From assembly GCF_013375035.1 (NCBI RefSeq), contig NZ_CP056032.1, forward strand, positions 4,586,001 through 4,650,000: a stretch of DNA of 64,000 bases, in the 5' to 3' direction. The notes below the pieces were generated by a model. It searched no databases and was not told the origin of the DNA. It saw only the letters and a list, made by a program, of their open reading frames with translations. Made by a program: the position numbers and the translations under genes. Below are positions 34,593 to 44,477 of the stretch, piece by piece (position 1 is the first letter of the stretch; each line of letters begins with the position of its first letter). The stretch is from Spirosoma sp. KUDC1026. Lineage in GTDB: Bacteria; Bacteroidota; Bacteroidia; Cytophagales; Spirosomataceae.

Positions 34593-34971
34593 AATCGTGG
34601 AGATAGGCACCTGGGGTACGGCCGTATAATTCACCCTAGATTGCTTACCAGACTACTGCGTATTAGTTCGGAATGGGGATTAGTAGAAATACGGAGGGAA
34701 GACTGCAGATTTTTTAAAACTCAATGGCTGTTTGCCGGTTAACTAGATATTCATACCTAACCCGCTGATCTATACTGACTTTTTTGCCAGAAAGAGCTGA
34801 TCTGGCTGCTATAACCTGTCCCACAAGAATACCGGTCATTCTCCAAATAAGTCAATTTAACTATTTTTTAGAAATTCTTGTTTAGCCAGCGTAAACCAAA
34901 AAAGAATTTCTGTCGTTACCCCATTAATGGCTTTTTAATGCCATTTTAATGTCCATCTCTTAACTACACTC
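34593..34971. other. Trailer / non-coding stretch after the array
   Basis: About 380 bases with no convincing gene. The last part before the ABC gene is AT-rich and contains a small hairpin AATGGC/GCCATT (34927-34946). A 75-codon open frame that starts in the last repeats is rejected as a gene. The promoter of the export operon should be here, but no exact TAnnTTTG box was found. Confidence 0.45.
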
Positions 34972-36021
34972 ATGGCAGAAAGTACCCACCTACAGCCACC
35001 TCCGACGCCCGTTCAGCGCCTGATACGACTGTTAGGCACTGAACAAAAGGACATTGGCTATATTCTTTTGTTTGCAACCATCACCGGTCTGATCAGTCTC
35101 ACGCTTCCTTTAGGTGTGCAGGCCGTTTTTAACTTAGTTTCCAGCGGACTGCTATTCAGTTCGGTCTACGTAATGATTGGCCTGGTAATCATTGGAGTTA
35201 TTGTCTCCGGGCTACTCAATATTGTCCAAATTACACTGGTCGAAATTATTCAGCAACGAATCTTTGCCAAGACGGCGTTCGAATACACGTATCGGCTGCC
35301 CCGTATCAAACCCGAAGCGATGGATGGTCATTACCCGCCTGAACTGATGAACCGCTTTTTCGACGTCTTGACGCTTCAGAAAGGTATGTCGAAGCTTCTG
35401 ATTGACCTACCGACGGCAGTTATGCAGATTCTGTTTGGTATCATTTTGTTGTCGTTCTACCACCCGGTTTTTCTGGGGTTTGGCCTGTTTACACTCATTG
35501 TAATTTATTTGGTTACCCGCCTGTTTGGCCCGGAAGGGCTGCGAACCAGCATCAAGGAATCGAGCGACAAGTACAAAGTGGTGGCCTGGCTGGAGCAATA
35601 TGCCCTGAAAGTATCGGAACAACGGGCAGCTGCCCGGGATGGATTGCAGGAGCCGGGTGCTGATTCCGATAAGAGTATGAGCCCAATCGATCAGATCGAC
35701 AAAAAATTGGTCAGCTACATCACCGACCGGAATGACCACTTCAGTATTCTGAAGCGATTTTATTACACCTCCGTTGGTTTCAGTACGCTGATTACCGGAG
35801 GATTACTGATCATTGGCACGACATTGGTTGTTGGACGGCAATTGGCACTGGGACAGTTCGTGGCCTCAGAGCTGGTTATTGTCCTGATTGCTGCCGCCGT
35901 TAACAAGCTCATTTCCAGCATCGACACAGTGTTTGACATGCTGACCGGCGTGGAAAAAATTGCCGCCGTAACTGACCTACCGATCGACACCGAAGATACC
36001 GACGACGTAATTCATGCTTAA
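34972..36021 (+). CDS. ABC transporter transmembrane domain protein lacking the ATPase domain
   Basis: 349 residues with an ABC type-I exporter membrane domain of about six helices (GYILLFATITGLISLTLPLGVQAVFNLV; VYVMIGLVIIGVIVSGLLNIV; LLIDLPTAVMQILFGIILLSF; FLGFGLFTLIVIYLVTRLFG; STLITGGLLIIGTTLVVG; SELVIVLIAAAVNKLIS), resembling the type I secretion ABC of bacteriocin or RTX exporters. The protein stops (DTEDTDDVIHA) right where the nucleotide-binding domain should begin; Walker A and the LSGGQ signature are absent. It overlaps the downstream HlyD gene by eight bases. An ATPase must come from elsewhere, or transport is not ATP-driven. Confidence 0.85.
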   Translation: MAESTHLQPPPTPVQRLIRLLGTEQKDIGYILLFATITGLISLTLPLGVQAVFNLVSSGLLFSSVYVMIGLVIIGVIVSGLLNIVQITLVEIIQQRIFAKTAFEYTYRLPRIKPEAMDGHYPPELMNRFFDVLTLQKGMSKLLIDLPTAVMQILFGIILLSFYHPVFLGFGLFTLIVIYLVTRLFGPEGLRTSIKESSDKYKVVAWLEQYALKVSEQRAAARDGLQEPGADSDKSMSPIDQIDKKLVSYITDRNDHFSILKRFYYTSVGFSTLITGGLLIIGTTLVVGRQLALGQFVASELVIVLIAAAVNKLISSIDTVFDMLTGVEKIAAVTDLPIDTEDTDDVIHA

Positions 36022-37366
36022 CTTATCAAACCAACGTATTGATGAGCGGATGTTCGAAGAGTATCCGCTCAAAACCTTACAGGAACTCCCACAGCCCCGT
36101 AGTAAACGTCGACTGGGTCGATGGATGATTTTTTTTCTGATTCTTGGCCTGATTGTTTTACTCTTGCCCTGGCGACAAAACATCACGGGAACAGGTAGCA
36201 TAACGGCGCTAACCCCCCAGGATCGACCCCAAACGCTCCAGAACGCTATAGCTGGCCGGATTGAACGCTGGTCGGTTCGGGAAGGACAGTATGTGCAGAA
36301 GGGCGATACCCTGCTCGTTATCTCCGAGATCAAGGACGAATATTTCGATCCGAATCTCCCTCAGCGACTCAACGAGCAGCTGGCTGCGAAGCAGGGGTCC
36401 CGGTTGGCCAACGAGGCAAAGGTTGAGGCCTTGGACGGTCAAATCTCTGCCCTGGGTTCCGGTGTCAAGGTCGATCTCGCTACCGCCCGGAACAAGGTGC
36501 GTCAGAATCGGCTGCAGGTTGGCATCGACAGTGCCGATCTGATTGCTATCCGCCGGAACTACCAGATTGCAGTTGCGCGGCTGGAGCGTTACGAGAAAGG
36601 CTTTCAGGATGGGCTGTTCTCCCTCACGGATCTGGAAACTCGTCGGATTAACCTGCAGCAAGATTATGCGAAAGTAGTCATGCAGGAAAACGAGCTGAAC
36701 GTAGCCCGGCAGTCGCTGGCAAATGCTGAACTGAATTTGCAGCTCATTCAGGCAAAGTACCAGCAGGATATTGCCAAAGCGATGTCCGACCGGAGCTCAG
36801 CCATTTCGAGCCAGGCCAGCGCGGAGAACGAAATTGCTCAGATGAAGAACAAGATCAGCAATGTCGACGTCCGGCGGGGGTATTACGTTATCCGGGCTCC
36901 GCAGAGCGGCTATGTCGTTCGGGCGTTGAAAACCGGGATTGGCGAAACCATTAAGGAAGGCGAGTCGATCGCCACGCTCCAGCCAGCCAATCCAAACCTG
37001 GCGGTTGAACTCTACGTGCGGGCGATGGACGTGCCCCTAATTCAGCGTGGTCGACTCGTTCGACTTCAATTTGATGGCTGGCCCGCGATCCAGTTTTCGG
37101 GATGGCCGGCCGTGGCAGTCGGTACGTTTGCGGGCCGGGTTGTCGTTATCGATGCCGTCAGCAGCGAGAATGGCAAGTACCGGTTACTGGTAAAACCGGA
37201 TGTCATGCCGGGCGATCAGCCCTGGCCCGAGCAGTTGCGGGTTGGCTCTGGCGTGGCAGGCTGGGTTATGCTCGACGATGTACCCATCTGGTACGAAATC
37301 TGGCGGCAGCTCAATGGCTTCCCCCCAAGTTTGCGCAGTGAACCTGAGAAAACGGAGAAGCTATGA
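36014..37366 (+). CDS. HlyD-family periplasmic adaptor
   Basis: 450 residues. One membrane helix near the start (RWMIFFLILGLIVLLLPW), then a biotinyl-lipoyl-like hairpin (GRIERWSVREGQYVQKGDTLLVISE), a long coiled-coil (RRNYQIAVARLERYEKG...LANAELNLQLIQAKYQQD), and the second lipoyl half (YVIRAPQSGYVVRALKTGIGETIKEGESIATLQP). This is the membrane fusion protein of a tripartite exporter. It overlaps both neighbours, so it is translationally coupled. Confidence 0.92.
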   Translation: MLNLSNQRIDERMFEEYPLKTLQELPQPRSKRRLGRWMIFFLILGLIVLLLPWRQNITGTGSITALTPQDRPQTLQNAIAGRIERWSVREGQYVQKGDTLLVISEIKDEYFDPNLPQRLNEQLAAKQGSRLANEAKVEALDGQISALGSGVKVDLATARNKVRQNRLQVGIDSADLIAIRRNYQIAVARLERYEKGFQDGLFSLTDLETRRINLQQDYAKVVMQENELNVARQSLANAELNLQLIQAKYQQDIAKAMSDRSSAISSQASAENEIAQMKNKISNVDVRRGYYVIRAPQSGYVVRALKTGIGETIKEGESIATLQPANPNLAVELYVRAMDVPLIQRGRLVRLQFDGWPAIQFSGWPAVAVGTFAGRVVVIDAVSSENGKYRLLVKPDVMPGDQPWPEQLRVGSGVAGWVMLDDVPIWYEIWRQLNGFPPSLRSEPEKTEKL

Positions 37367-38943
37367 GGATAAGCGTTTCATTACTCTGGGTCTGGGGCAT
37401 GCTGCTGTGGGCTGGATCGGCATTGGCGCAACGTATCCCCCCGGTTCCTGCTATTGCTCCGAGACCCTTGCCAATCTACGCTGATAGTCTGTCCAGAGAT
37501 GCTATTAACCGTACAGGAACATCGCGGGGGGTAATGTCGTCGACCGTAGTAAGTCCGGGCAGCCCGCTCGACTCGGCATCAATTTTCTCAGCCGACGAGT
37601 TTTACCAGGCCGTCCTGGAGCACAATCCGATTGTCCGGCAGGCAGCCTTGCTTCCCGCCGAAGCGCAGGCCGAAGTGCAACAGGCGCGGGGCGCGTTCGA
37701 CCCGAAACTCTATTCGGACTACCACCGGAAGAACTTCGGCAATACGTTGTATTACGATAAATGGGAGTCGGGGCTGAAAGTGCCCGTATGGCCCGGCGGG
37801 CTCGACGTTAAGCTGGGTTACGACCGAAACCGGGGCGAGTACCTTAACCCTGAGAACGTCGTGCCCCCAACGGGGCTTGTTGCCTTGGGCGTCAGCGTTC
37901 CTCTTACGCAGGGGCTGCTGATCGATTCCCGGCGTAATACGTTACGTCAGGCGCAGCTGGCGATTAATCTGGCCGATGCCGATCGGCTGAAGCTGATCAA
38001 CAAAACGATTTATGATGCAGCCAAATCGTACTGGGACTGGTACCTGGCATATCAGCAATTTCGATGGACCGATCAGGGATTACAGCTGGCTCAAACCCGT
38101 TTTCAGGCGGTTAGACGCCGGGCGTTGATTGGCGATGCCGCTCCGATTGATACGACAGAAGCGTTGATTACGGTTCAGGACCGCCGGGTCCAAATTCAGG
38201 ACGCAGCCGTTAACTTACAGAATGCCCGGCTTAGTCTGACGGCTTTCCTGTGGAGCAGCCGGGATGGTGCGATACCCCAGCCGATCGATCTGCCCCTGAC
38301 GGTTATTCCGCAGACGGCTCCGCCCAACCTGACCAATCAGGTTCAGCTGGACGAACTGATTACCCGGGCGTCGCAACAACATCCGGAACTGATAAAATTG
38401 GCGACCAAACAGCAACAGTTGACAATTGAGGAACGCTATCGGCGCGCTTTGCTGCTTCCAAAAGTTGCCTTCGAAGCTAGTTTATTGAGTCGTGGCCCTC
38501 TTTCGGAAGCGAATTACGACGGGGCTAACTATTACAGTTTCCAGCCTAGCAACCACAAGATTGGCGTCGACTTCGCTTTTCCGCTGTTTCTGCGTACCGA
38601 ACGGGGCAAGCTCCGGCAGGTACAGCTCAAAAACCAGCAGACAGGTCTGGAGCGGCAGCAAACCGGCCGGGACATTGTGAATGAGGTACAACGTGCCTGG
38701 AACGAACTGGCAACGCTGGAGCAGCAGATTGCCACCCAACAGCAAACGGCAGCCAATCAGCAGGTGCTCGTTCGCGCCGAAGCCGAAAAGTTTTCGCTGG
38801 GCGAAAGTTCGTTATTCCTACTGAACAGTCGGGAGTCCAAGTTAATTGATTATCAGGTCAAGCTGGAAGAGTTACGTGCCAAGCACCAGAAAGCGCTGGC
38901 AAACCTGTGGTACGCAGCCGGTGCCAACGTAGGTACGCGGTAA
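37363..38943 (+). CDS. TolC-family outer-membrane efflux protein
   Basis: 526 residues with signal peptide MRISVSLLWVWGMLLWAGSALAQ. Two OEP repeats: long helices with heptads such as FYQAVLEHNPIVRQAALLPAEAQAEVQQARGAFDP and a second half from about residue 320. The start overlaps the hlyD stop (ATGA). It supplies the channel of the three-part exporter encoded at 34972-38943. No candidate cargo gene is adjacent. Confidence 0.92.
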   Translation: MRISVSLLWVWGMLLWAGSALAQRIPPVPAIAPRPLPIYADSLSRDAINRTGTSRGVMSSTVVSPGSPLDSASIFSADEFYQAVLEHNPIVRQAALLPAEAQAEVQQARGAFDPKLYSDYHRKNFGNTLYYDKWESGLKVPVWPGGLDVKLGYDRNRGEYLNPENVVPPTGLVALGVSVPLTQGLLIDSRRNTLRQAQLAINLADADRLKLINKTIYDAAKSYWDWYLAYQQFRWTDQGLQLAQTRFQAVRRRALIGDAAPIDTTEALITVQDRRVQIQDAAVNLQNARLSLTAFLWSSRDGAIPQPIDLPLTVIPQTAPPNLTNQVQLDELITRASQQHPELIKLATKQQQLTIEERYRRALLLPKVAFEASLLSRGPLSEANYDGANYYSFQPSNHKIGVDFAFPLFLRTERGKLRQVQLKNQQTGLERQQTGRDIVNEVQRAWNELATLEQQIATQQQTAANQQVLVRAEAEKFSLGESSLFLLNSRESKLIDYQVKLEELRAKHQKALANLWYAAGANVGTR

Positions 38944-39161
38944 CCAGCCCGGAAACGACGCAGATTAAACCAGCCGTCTGTACGGCAACGAACACTATTC
39001 CGACTGACACTCATTTCCGCAGCCATTCCTTGGAGGCTTGGCTTGTGTTATTGAGGATCAGTTAGGGTGCTGTTGACATGGTCCGGATATGTGGATCACG
39101 GAAAACAGGAAGGTCAGGTGGTGCCAAATTAGGCTGTATAATAAACGTAACGTAGTGCTTC

Positions 39162-39731
39162 ATGACGGAGAAAGACAAAATGCTGGCGGGTGAGCTCTAC
39201 ATCGCCCTCGATCCACAATTAACCGAAGAACGCACCCAGGCCCGGCTACTGATTCAGGAATTAAACAACGGCCGGGAAGATCAGCCGGAACAACGCGCCC
39301 AGCTGCTGAAAAAATTGATCCCGAAGGCAGGATCGGGATTGTGGTTGCAGCCCCCCTTCTACTGTGACTACGGCTATAATATCATCACCGGCGAGAACGT
39401 ATTTTTCAATTTTAACTGCGTCGTGCTGGACGTAACGACCGTCACCATCGGCGACCGGACGCTGTTCGGACCGAATGTACAGGTCTACACGGCTACCCAT
39501 CCCATCGACCATCAGGTCCGGGCATCGGGAGTCGAATATGCTAAACCGATTATCATCGGCAGCGATGTCTGGGTGGGCGGTAGTGCCGTTATCTGTCCAG
39601 GCGTCAGCATCGGTGATCGGACCATCATTGGCGCAGGCAGCGTCGTTACCCGCGACATTCCGGCCGACGTATTTGCCGCCGGAAACCCCTGCCGAGTTGT
39701 TCGGCACCTTTTCGAAGACGATAAAGAATAA
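39162..39731 (+). CDS. Maltose/galactoside O-acetyltransferase (NodL/LacA family)
   Basis: 189 residues. Maac domain at the N-terminus (EKDKMLAGELYIALDPQLTEERTQARLLIQELN), then left-handed beta-helix hexapeptide repeats (VTIGDRTLFGPNVQVYTATHPID; PIIIGSDVWVGGSAVICPGVSIGDRTIIGAGSVVTRDIPADVFAAGNPCRVV). Catalytic His is in TATHPID. It acetylates a sugar 6-hydroxyl with acetyl-CoA. Followed by a strong terminator. Acceptor unknown. Confidence 0.92.
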   Translation: MTEKDKMLAGELYIALDPQLTEERTQARLLIQELNNGREDQPEQRAQLLKKLIPKAGSGLWLQPPFYCDYGYNIITGENVFFNFNCVVLDVTTVTIGDRTLFGPNVQVYTATHPIDHQVRASGVEYAKPIIIGSDVWVGGSAVICPGVSIGDRTIIGAGSVVTRDIPADVFAAGNPCRVVRHLFEDDKE

Positions 39732-39735
39732 ATAC

Positions 39736-39769
39736 AGCAGGGCCGCCGATGCCCATCGGCGGCCCTGCT
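39736..39769 (+). terminator. Terminator after the acetyltransferase
   Basis: Perfect 16-base arms AGCAGGGCCGCCGATG and CATCGGCGGCCCTGCT with a two-base loop. Lies between the convergent acetyltransferase and sulfatase genes. Confidence 0.8.
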
Positions 39770-39778
39770 ATCAGCTTC

Positions 39779-41233
39779 TCATTTACTAATCCGACCTGGC
39801 TCCCGTACGTTAGTGCCGCTTCGTTGCTGAATATCATCTCCCAAATCAGCGCGGGCAGCTTCACCCAGCTTTTCCAGTTTGGCCACAATTTCCGGATGCT
39901 GCGTCAGCACGTTATACCGCTCACCTGGGTCGCGCCGAAGGTCGTAAAGTGCCTGAGGGAATTCGTGGGTTTCAGTGAGCGGACCGGGTTTTCCGTTCTG
40001 ACCGGGTAGAAATCCTTCGTACGTCCGGCCAGGGTGCGTAAACACCAGTTTCCAGTTGCCCTGCCGAACGGCTTCCAGGCTATTTTTCCGGTAGTAATAG
40101 TAAAAATGATCACGGGGCGTTACGGAGTCATCGCCTTTCAGTAATGATACCCAGTCCACACCGTCGATCCGGTTTTTCGGCAGTTGGGCACCGCAAATTT
40201 TGGCTACTGTTGGCAGTACGTCCATTGTCGTTAGAAGCTTGTTGCTCACCCGGCCAGCCGGCACAACGCCCGGCCAGCGCACCAGACACGGCACCCGGTG
40301 CCCCCCCTCAAATGAGGTACCTTTCCCCTCCCGGAAGCCACCCGTCGAGCCGGCATGGTCGCCGTAATTCAGCCAGGGGCCGTTGTCGCTGATGAAGATG
40401 ACCAGCGTGTTTTTATCCAGCCCCTGCTGTTTCAGTTCATTCATAATCTGCCCCACCGACCAGTCAAGTTCGGTCAGTACGTCGCCGAAAATTCCCCGCT
40501 GCGTTTTCCCTTTAAACTTAGGCGAAACCGCCAGGGGGACGTGGGGCAATGGATGCGGCACGTACAGAAAAAACGGCGACTTTTTATGACGCTTGATAAA
40601 CGAAACGGCTTTTTCGGTAACGGTTGATGTGATCTGGCTGGCATCGTCCAGGTTCTTAATTTCCTGTTTTTGCTCGTTTCCTTCAATCCATTTCAGCGGT
40701 GGATACGTTCCCGTAGGATGCAGCGGCCACATGTCGTGTGAGTAGGGAACGCCGTAGTATTCGTCGAAACCCTGTTGCAGGGGAAGAAACGGCTTCTGAT
40801 CGCCAAGATGCCATTTGCCGAAAATACCGGTAGCATACCCCTTTGCCTTCAGCAATTCGGCCAGCGTTTCTTCATTCGGGTTCAGCCCAACAGGTGAGTT
40901 AGGTCCAAAGGCCCCCGAAATGCCCAGCCGGTTGGGATAGCAGCCCGTCATCAGCGCGGCCCGCGACGCACTACAAACGGCCTGAGCCGCCAGGAAGTTG
41001 GTAAAGCGGGTCCCTTCGGCAGCCATGCGGTCCAGGTTGGGCGTTGTGTAATCCAGCGCTCCGGTACTCGACAGGTCGCCATAACCCATGTCGTCCATAA
41101 AGAACAGCACGACGTTCGGTGTTGTCGGCGCGGGGGCTGGTTTTTCAATCCAGCCGCTGCCTACGAAGCCAATACTACCTAATACGCTGCTGATGGCAAT
41201 CAACTGGAATAACCGTTTGGGGGTACTACGCAT
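39779..41233 (-). CDS. Sulfatase (arylsulfatase type) with formylglycine motif CSASR
   Basis: 484 residues. Signal or membrane-anchor N-terminus (FQLIAISSVLGSIGFVGSGWIE). The sulfatase active-site motif is CSASR at 87-91, with C87 to be changed to formylglycine, followed by LMTGCYP. Other sulfatase signatures: FFMDDMGYGDL, GKWHLGD and ISDNGPW. It hydrolyses a sulfate ester of a glycan. It is the last gene of a susC-susD-sulfatase-sulfatase operon; a formylglycine-generating (or anSME) enzyme gene is not in the window. Confidence 0.93.
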   Translation of the reverse strand: MRSTPKRLFQLIAISSVLGSIGFVGSGWIEKPAPAPTTPNVVLFFMDDMGYGDLSSTGALDYTTPNLDRMAAEGTRFTNFLAAQAVCSASRAALMTGCYPNRLGISGAFGPNSPVGLNPNEETLAELLKAKGYATGIFGKWHLGDQKPFLPLQQGFDEYYGVPYSHDMWPLHPTGTYPPLKWIEGNEQKQEIKNLDDASQITSTVTEKAVSFIKRHKKSPFFLYVPHPLPHVPLAVSPKFKGKTQRGIFGDVLTELDWSVGQIMNELKQQGLDKNTLVIFISDNGPWLNYGDHAGSTGGFREGKGTSFEGGHRVPCLVRWPGVVPAGRVSNKLLTTMDVLPTVAKICGAQLPKNRIDGVDWVSLLKGDDSVTPRDHFYYYYRKNSLEAVRQGNWKLVFTHPGRTYEGFLPGQNGKPGPLTETHEFPQALYDLRRDPGERYNVLTQHPEIVAKLEKLGEAARADLGDDIQQRSGTNVREPGRISK

Positions 41234-41294
41234 ATAAAAATGGTTGATTTGGAATCACTGACAATTAATTATACACCGGCCGGCTCCCCATACC

Positions 41295-42842
41295 CTACTT
41301 CGTGATGGATAATTTAGGGTTGACAATTTCCCAGTCCCGGATGTGCGACGGTACGTGTTCACGGGTTATAATGGCGTCGAACTGTTGGGTTAATTCCGGA
41401 TGCTGCCTGGCTACATCCGTTTTCTCGGCCACATCCCGGCTTAGATCATACAGTTGCCAGGGGGCCTGTTTGTTCTTTCGCAGGTCGGTTTTCACCGCTT
41501 TCCAGTTACCCATCCGAACGGCAATCTGTCCGCCCTTTTCGGGGAACTCCCAGTAAATGTACGAGTGCTGTTTCTGTTTGGCGGTTTGTCCCAGCAGGGT
41601 CGGCAGAAACGATAGACCGTCTGTGGCCAATGAGGCTGTATAACCGATCAGCTCAGCCAGCGTAGCCATCAGGTCAAACTGCACGGATACATGGTCGGTT
41701 ACCTGCCCCGCTTTAATCCGGCCGGGCCATCGGGCCAGCATGGGTTCGCGGATGCCGCCTTCGTACACGTCCTGCTTCAAGCCCCGCAGACCGCCGACGC
41801 TGTTGAAATACGGCGCGTTGATGTTGCCCGATTCAAAGGTTGTCCCGTTATCGCTCGAAAACATGACCAGCGTATTGTCGTCCAATTTCAGCTCTTTCAA
41901 AAGCTGCATCAGAGCCCCAACCTGCCGGTCCATGTGTGTAATCATTCCCGCATACGTAGCGCGCGGATACAACGCCGACGCATAGCCGTTCTGCCCGTAG
42001 TAGGGCTTCTCAGGGTTTCCATTGTCACCAAATTTACCGATGTATTCGTTCACAGCCGACTCCGGTGCCTGGAGTGAATGGTGCGGAGCGGTAAACGCCA
42101 GGTACAGAAAAAAGGGCTGGTTTTTGTGCTGACGGACAAACGCCTGCGCCTTTTCGCTTTGTTTATCCAGCGCGTAGTCCTTCCCCCGGAAATACGCAAA
42201 GTCTTCGGGTGTTGCCGTTGCCGGATTTAGTGGTTTGTGAACCGTAATAACCGGGTTATTCAGCGGCACCGATTTTCCGTTTTCCCAGAGGTGAGTCGGG
42301 TAATGATTATGCGCCTGTTTCTGATCGAGGTAACCGTAAAAATAATCGAAGCCCTGCTCGTTTGGGTTGCCGGTATTATACGCCATACCCAGCCCCCATT
42401 TGCCAATGCAGGCTGTTTTGTAACCCGACTGCTGGAGCATCCGACCAATCGTGAACGCAGCTGGGTAAAGCGGCATCTGTCCGCCCTCCAGCGAGTCGGG
42501 GAAGTCGCCCAGCTCGTAGTTACCCCGGATGTAAGAATGACCAGCGTGTTTACCCGTCAGGAGCATACACCGGGCGGGAGCGCAGACCGGCGCACTGCTA
42601 TAATGCTGCGTGAAGCGCATCCCCTCGCGAGCAATTTGGTCCAGATTCGGCGTCCGAATTTTCTGCTGACCATAACAACCCAGCTCCCCGTAGCCCAGAT
42701 CATCGGCATAGATATAGATGATATTGGGGCGAGCCGGCGCCGTTTGGCGAGGCACGGAGCCGGTCAGGAAACTTCCCGCAATCGCCAGAAACGCAATAGT
42801 GACAACAAAGGACTTCATGCTAAATAAACTCACCAGCTTCAT
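41295..42842 (-). CDS. Sulfatase with formylglycine motif CAPAR
   Basis: 515 residues. N-terminal signal region (VVTIAFLAIAGSFLTGSV). Active-site motif is CAPAR at 87-91, a permissive version of CxPxR with A where S is common, followed by CMLLTGKHAGHSYIRGN. Also IYADDLGYGELGCYGQ, GKWGLG and FSSDNGTTFE. It is next to the CSASR sulfatase (61 bases apart) and 12 bases after susD, so they are probably cotranscribed and act on the same sulfated glycan. Confidence 0.92.
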   Translation of the reverse strand: MKLVSLFSMKSFVVTIAFLAIAGSFLTGSVPRQTAPARPNIIYIYADDLGYGELGCYGQQKIRTPNLDQIAREGMRFTQHYSSAPVCAPARCMLLTGKHAGHSYIRGNYELGDFPDSLEGGQMPLYPAAFTIGRMLQQSGYKTACIGKWGLGMAYNTGNPNEQGFDYFYGYLDQKQAHNHYPTHLWENGKSVPLNNPVITVHKPLNPATATPEDFAYFRGKDYALDKQSEKAQAFVRQHKNQPFFLYLAFTAPHHSLQAPESAVNEYIGKFGDNGNPEKPYYGQNGYASALYPRATYAGMITHMDRQVGALMQLLKELKLDDNTLVMFSSDNGTTFESGNINAPYFNSVGGLRGLKQDVYEGGIREPMLARWPGRIKAGQVTDHVSVQFDLMATLAELIGYTASLATDGLSFLPTLLGQTAKQKQHSYIYWEFPEKGGQIAVRMGNWKAVKTDLRKNKQAPWQLYDLSRDVAEKTDVARQHPELTQQFDAIITREHVPSHIRDWEIVNPKLSITK

Positions 42843-42854
42843 GAATTTACTGCA

Positions 42855-44450
42855 CTACCAACCGGCAGTCTGCGTGAGTGATGGCGTCAGGTACAACTCG
42901 CGCTGCGGAACGGGCCAAAGGTAATGACGACTTTTATCAAAAACTCGATTAACGGCCACGACCTGTACGGTGGCTAAAGCACCATTATCCGCTTTGTACG
43001 TAATGCCGTATACAGGGCCGGGCAGTACGGTCTCCGCCGTTTTCCTCCGGCGAATATCAAACAGGCGCACGCCTTCGAACGCTAACTCGACAGTCCGTTC
43101 CCGACGCACAATCGCCCGCAGCTCCGCCTGCGTAGCCGTGCTGCTGATGGCCGGCTGTTTTACGTCGGCCCGGCTGTTTCGTACCAGGTTGATCGCGCTG
43201 ATTACGCTGGCGTCCAGCTGATTCAACTCAATCTTGGCTTCAGCGTAGGTCAACAAAATCTCGGCGTAGCGGAGCAGAATAATGTTGATGCCGCCATTAA
43301 CCGGGTTGGCATAATCCTCTGCGTTGACGTATTTCTTGATGTTGAAACCCGTCGTGGAAGCAATGTACGTATTGCCCACCGCATCGGCCGTACCGCTATT
43401 TGGCGCGGGCTGGAACGTAGCACCGCTGGGCAATGGATCACCCGCCAGAAAAACGGAATAGTTAAGCCGGGGGTCACGATTCTGGTACGGATTGGCCGGA
43501 TCGTAGCTGCTCGTTGGATCAGTGATTACTTTCCCCGTCGTCGTCTCGTACATATCGACCAGTGCCTTTGTCGGGACGTACGTGCTGGTCGCATTTTTCT
43601 GGCTGTAGGGAGCCAGCAGGTTGAATACGTTGATTGGGTACGTGTCTTTAACAAACTGCCGGTCCAGCAGCACTTCTTTGTTGTTCTCGGCGGCCGTCGT
43701 GAATAGCTTTTCGTAGGATTCATACAGGCCGTACACCCCCAGTTTCATCACCTGGTCGGCGGCTTCGGCAGCCTGTTGATAGCGCCCCGCAAACAGATTG
43801 GATCGTGCTCGTAAGCCCAGAGCAGCCCCTTTTGTTACGCGGCCTTTATCAGCAGCCGCGTAGGTCAGCGGCAGTAAACCAGCGGCTTCCGTTAATTCCT
43901 TGTCCACAAAGTCCCAAACCTGGGCAACCGGCGTACGGGTCAGCGTCCGGCTTTCGTCCAGCGAAATGGGCGCGGTCAGTAACGGTACATCGCCGAACAA
44001 AGCCGCCAGTTTCAGGTATTGATATGCCCGCAGCGCTCTTGCCTCCCCTTTGAACTGACTGATGAGCGCCGTGTTCGTTGAGGCCACCTTATCGACATTT
44101 TGCAGAAAATAATTGCAGGCCCGAACACCCCGGTACGCTTTTATCCACTCGTTCAGCACCTTTGAACTGGTGGCATCGTACTGCCCCATTTCGATGTAGG
44201 CCTGCACGTCAAATGGCTGGTTGGTGTGGGCAATGTCCGTCAGGGCATCCCAGCTGATAATGTTCGTACTATCGAGGTCGGTGTAGAGGGAATTGACGGC
44301 CAGCCGGGCGTCGTTCTCCGTTCGCCAGAAAACGCTTTCCGACAAGCGGTCGTTGGGAACTGTGTCCAGCAACTCCCGGTCGCAGGAGATTAGCGTTAGA
44401 CCGGAGAGCATCAGAAAAGAAGAAAGTAGAAAATACGGTATTCGTTTCAT
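42855..44450 (-). CDS. susD-like: RagB/SusD family nutrient-uptake lipoprotein
   Basis: 531 residues, lipoprotein signal with cysteine 24 (LLSSFLMLSGLTLISCDRELLD). Typical SusD-like helical (TPR-like) N-terminal part (SVFWRTENDARLAVNSLYTDLDS; ACNYFLQNVDKV; KGEARALRAYQYLKLAALFGDVPL) and the C-terminal end with RRRKTAETVLPGPVYG and HYLWPVPQRELYLTPSLTQTAGW. Binds a glycan at the surface and caps the SusC channel. Lies 27 bases downstream of susC. Confidence 0.95.
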   Translation of the reverse strand: MKRIPYFLLSSFLMLSGLTLISCDRELLDTVPNDRLSESVFWRTENDARLAVNSLYTDLDSTNIISWDALTDIAHTNQPFDVQAYIEMGQYDATSSKVLNEWIKAYRGVRACNYFLQNVDKVASTNTALISQFKGEARALRAYQYLKLAALFGDVPLLTAPISLDESRTLTRTPVAQVWDFVDKELTEAAGLLPLTYAAADKGRVTKGAALGLRARSNLFAGRYQQAAEAADQVMKLGVYGLYESYEKLFTTAAENNKEVLLDRQFVKDTYPINVFNLLAPYSQKNATSTYVPTKALVDMYETTTGKVITDPTSSYDPANPYQNRDPRLNYSVFLAGDPLPSGATFQPAPNSGTADAVGNTYIASTTGFNIKKYVNAEDYANPVNGGINIILLRYAEILLTYAEAKIELNQLDASVISAINLVRNSRADVKQPAISSTATQAELRAIVRRERTVELAFEGVRLFDIRRRKTAETVLPGPVYGITYKADNGALATVQVVAVNRVFDKSRHYLWPVPQRELYLTPSLTQTAGW

Positions 44451-44477
44451 GAGCTTGTAGCAGAAAAGAGGGTCCGA

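Noticed and set aside
34515..34742. 75-codon open frame across the last CRISPR repeats and trailer
   Set aside because: It begins inside a spacer/repeat and uses the degenerate repeat; no family features.
34593..34971. Possible tRNA, attachment site or second CRISPR array after the first
   Set aside because: No cloverleaf, TTCGAATCC-type arm or further repeat was found in the trailer region.
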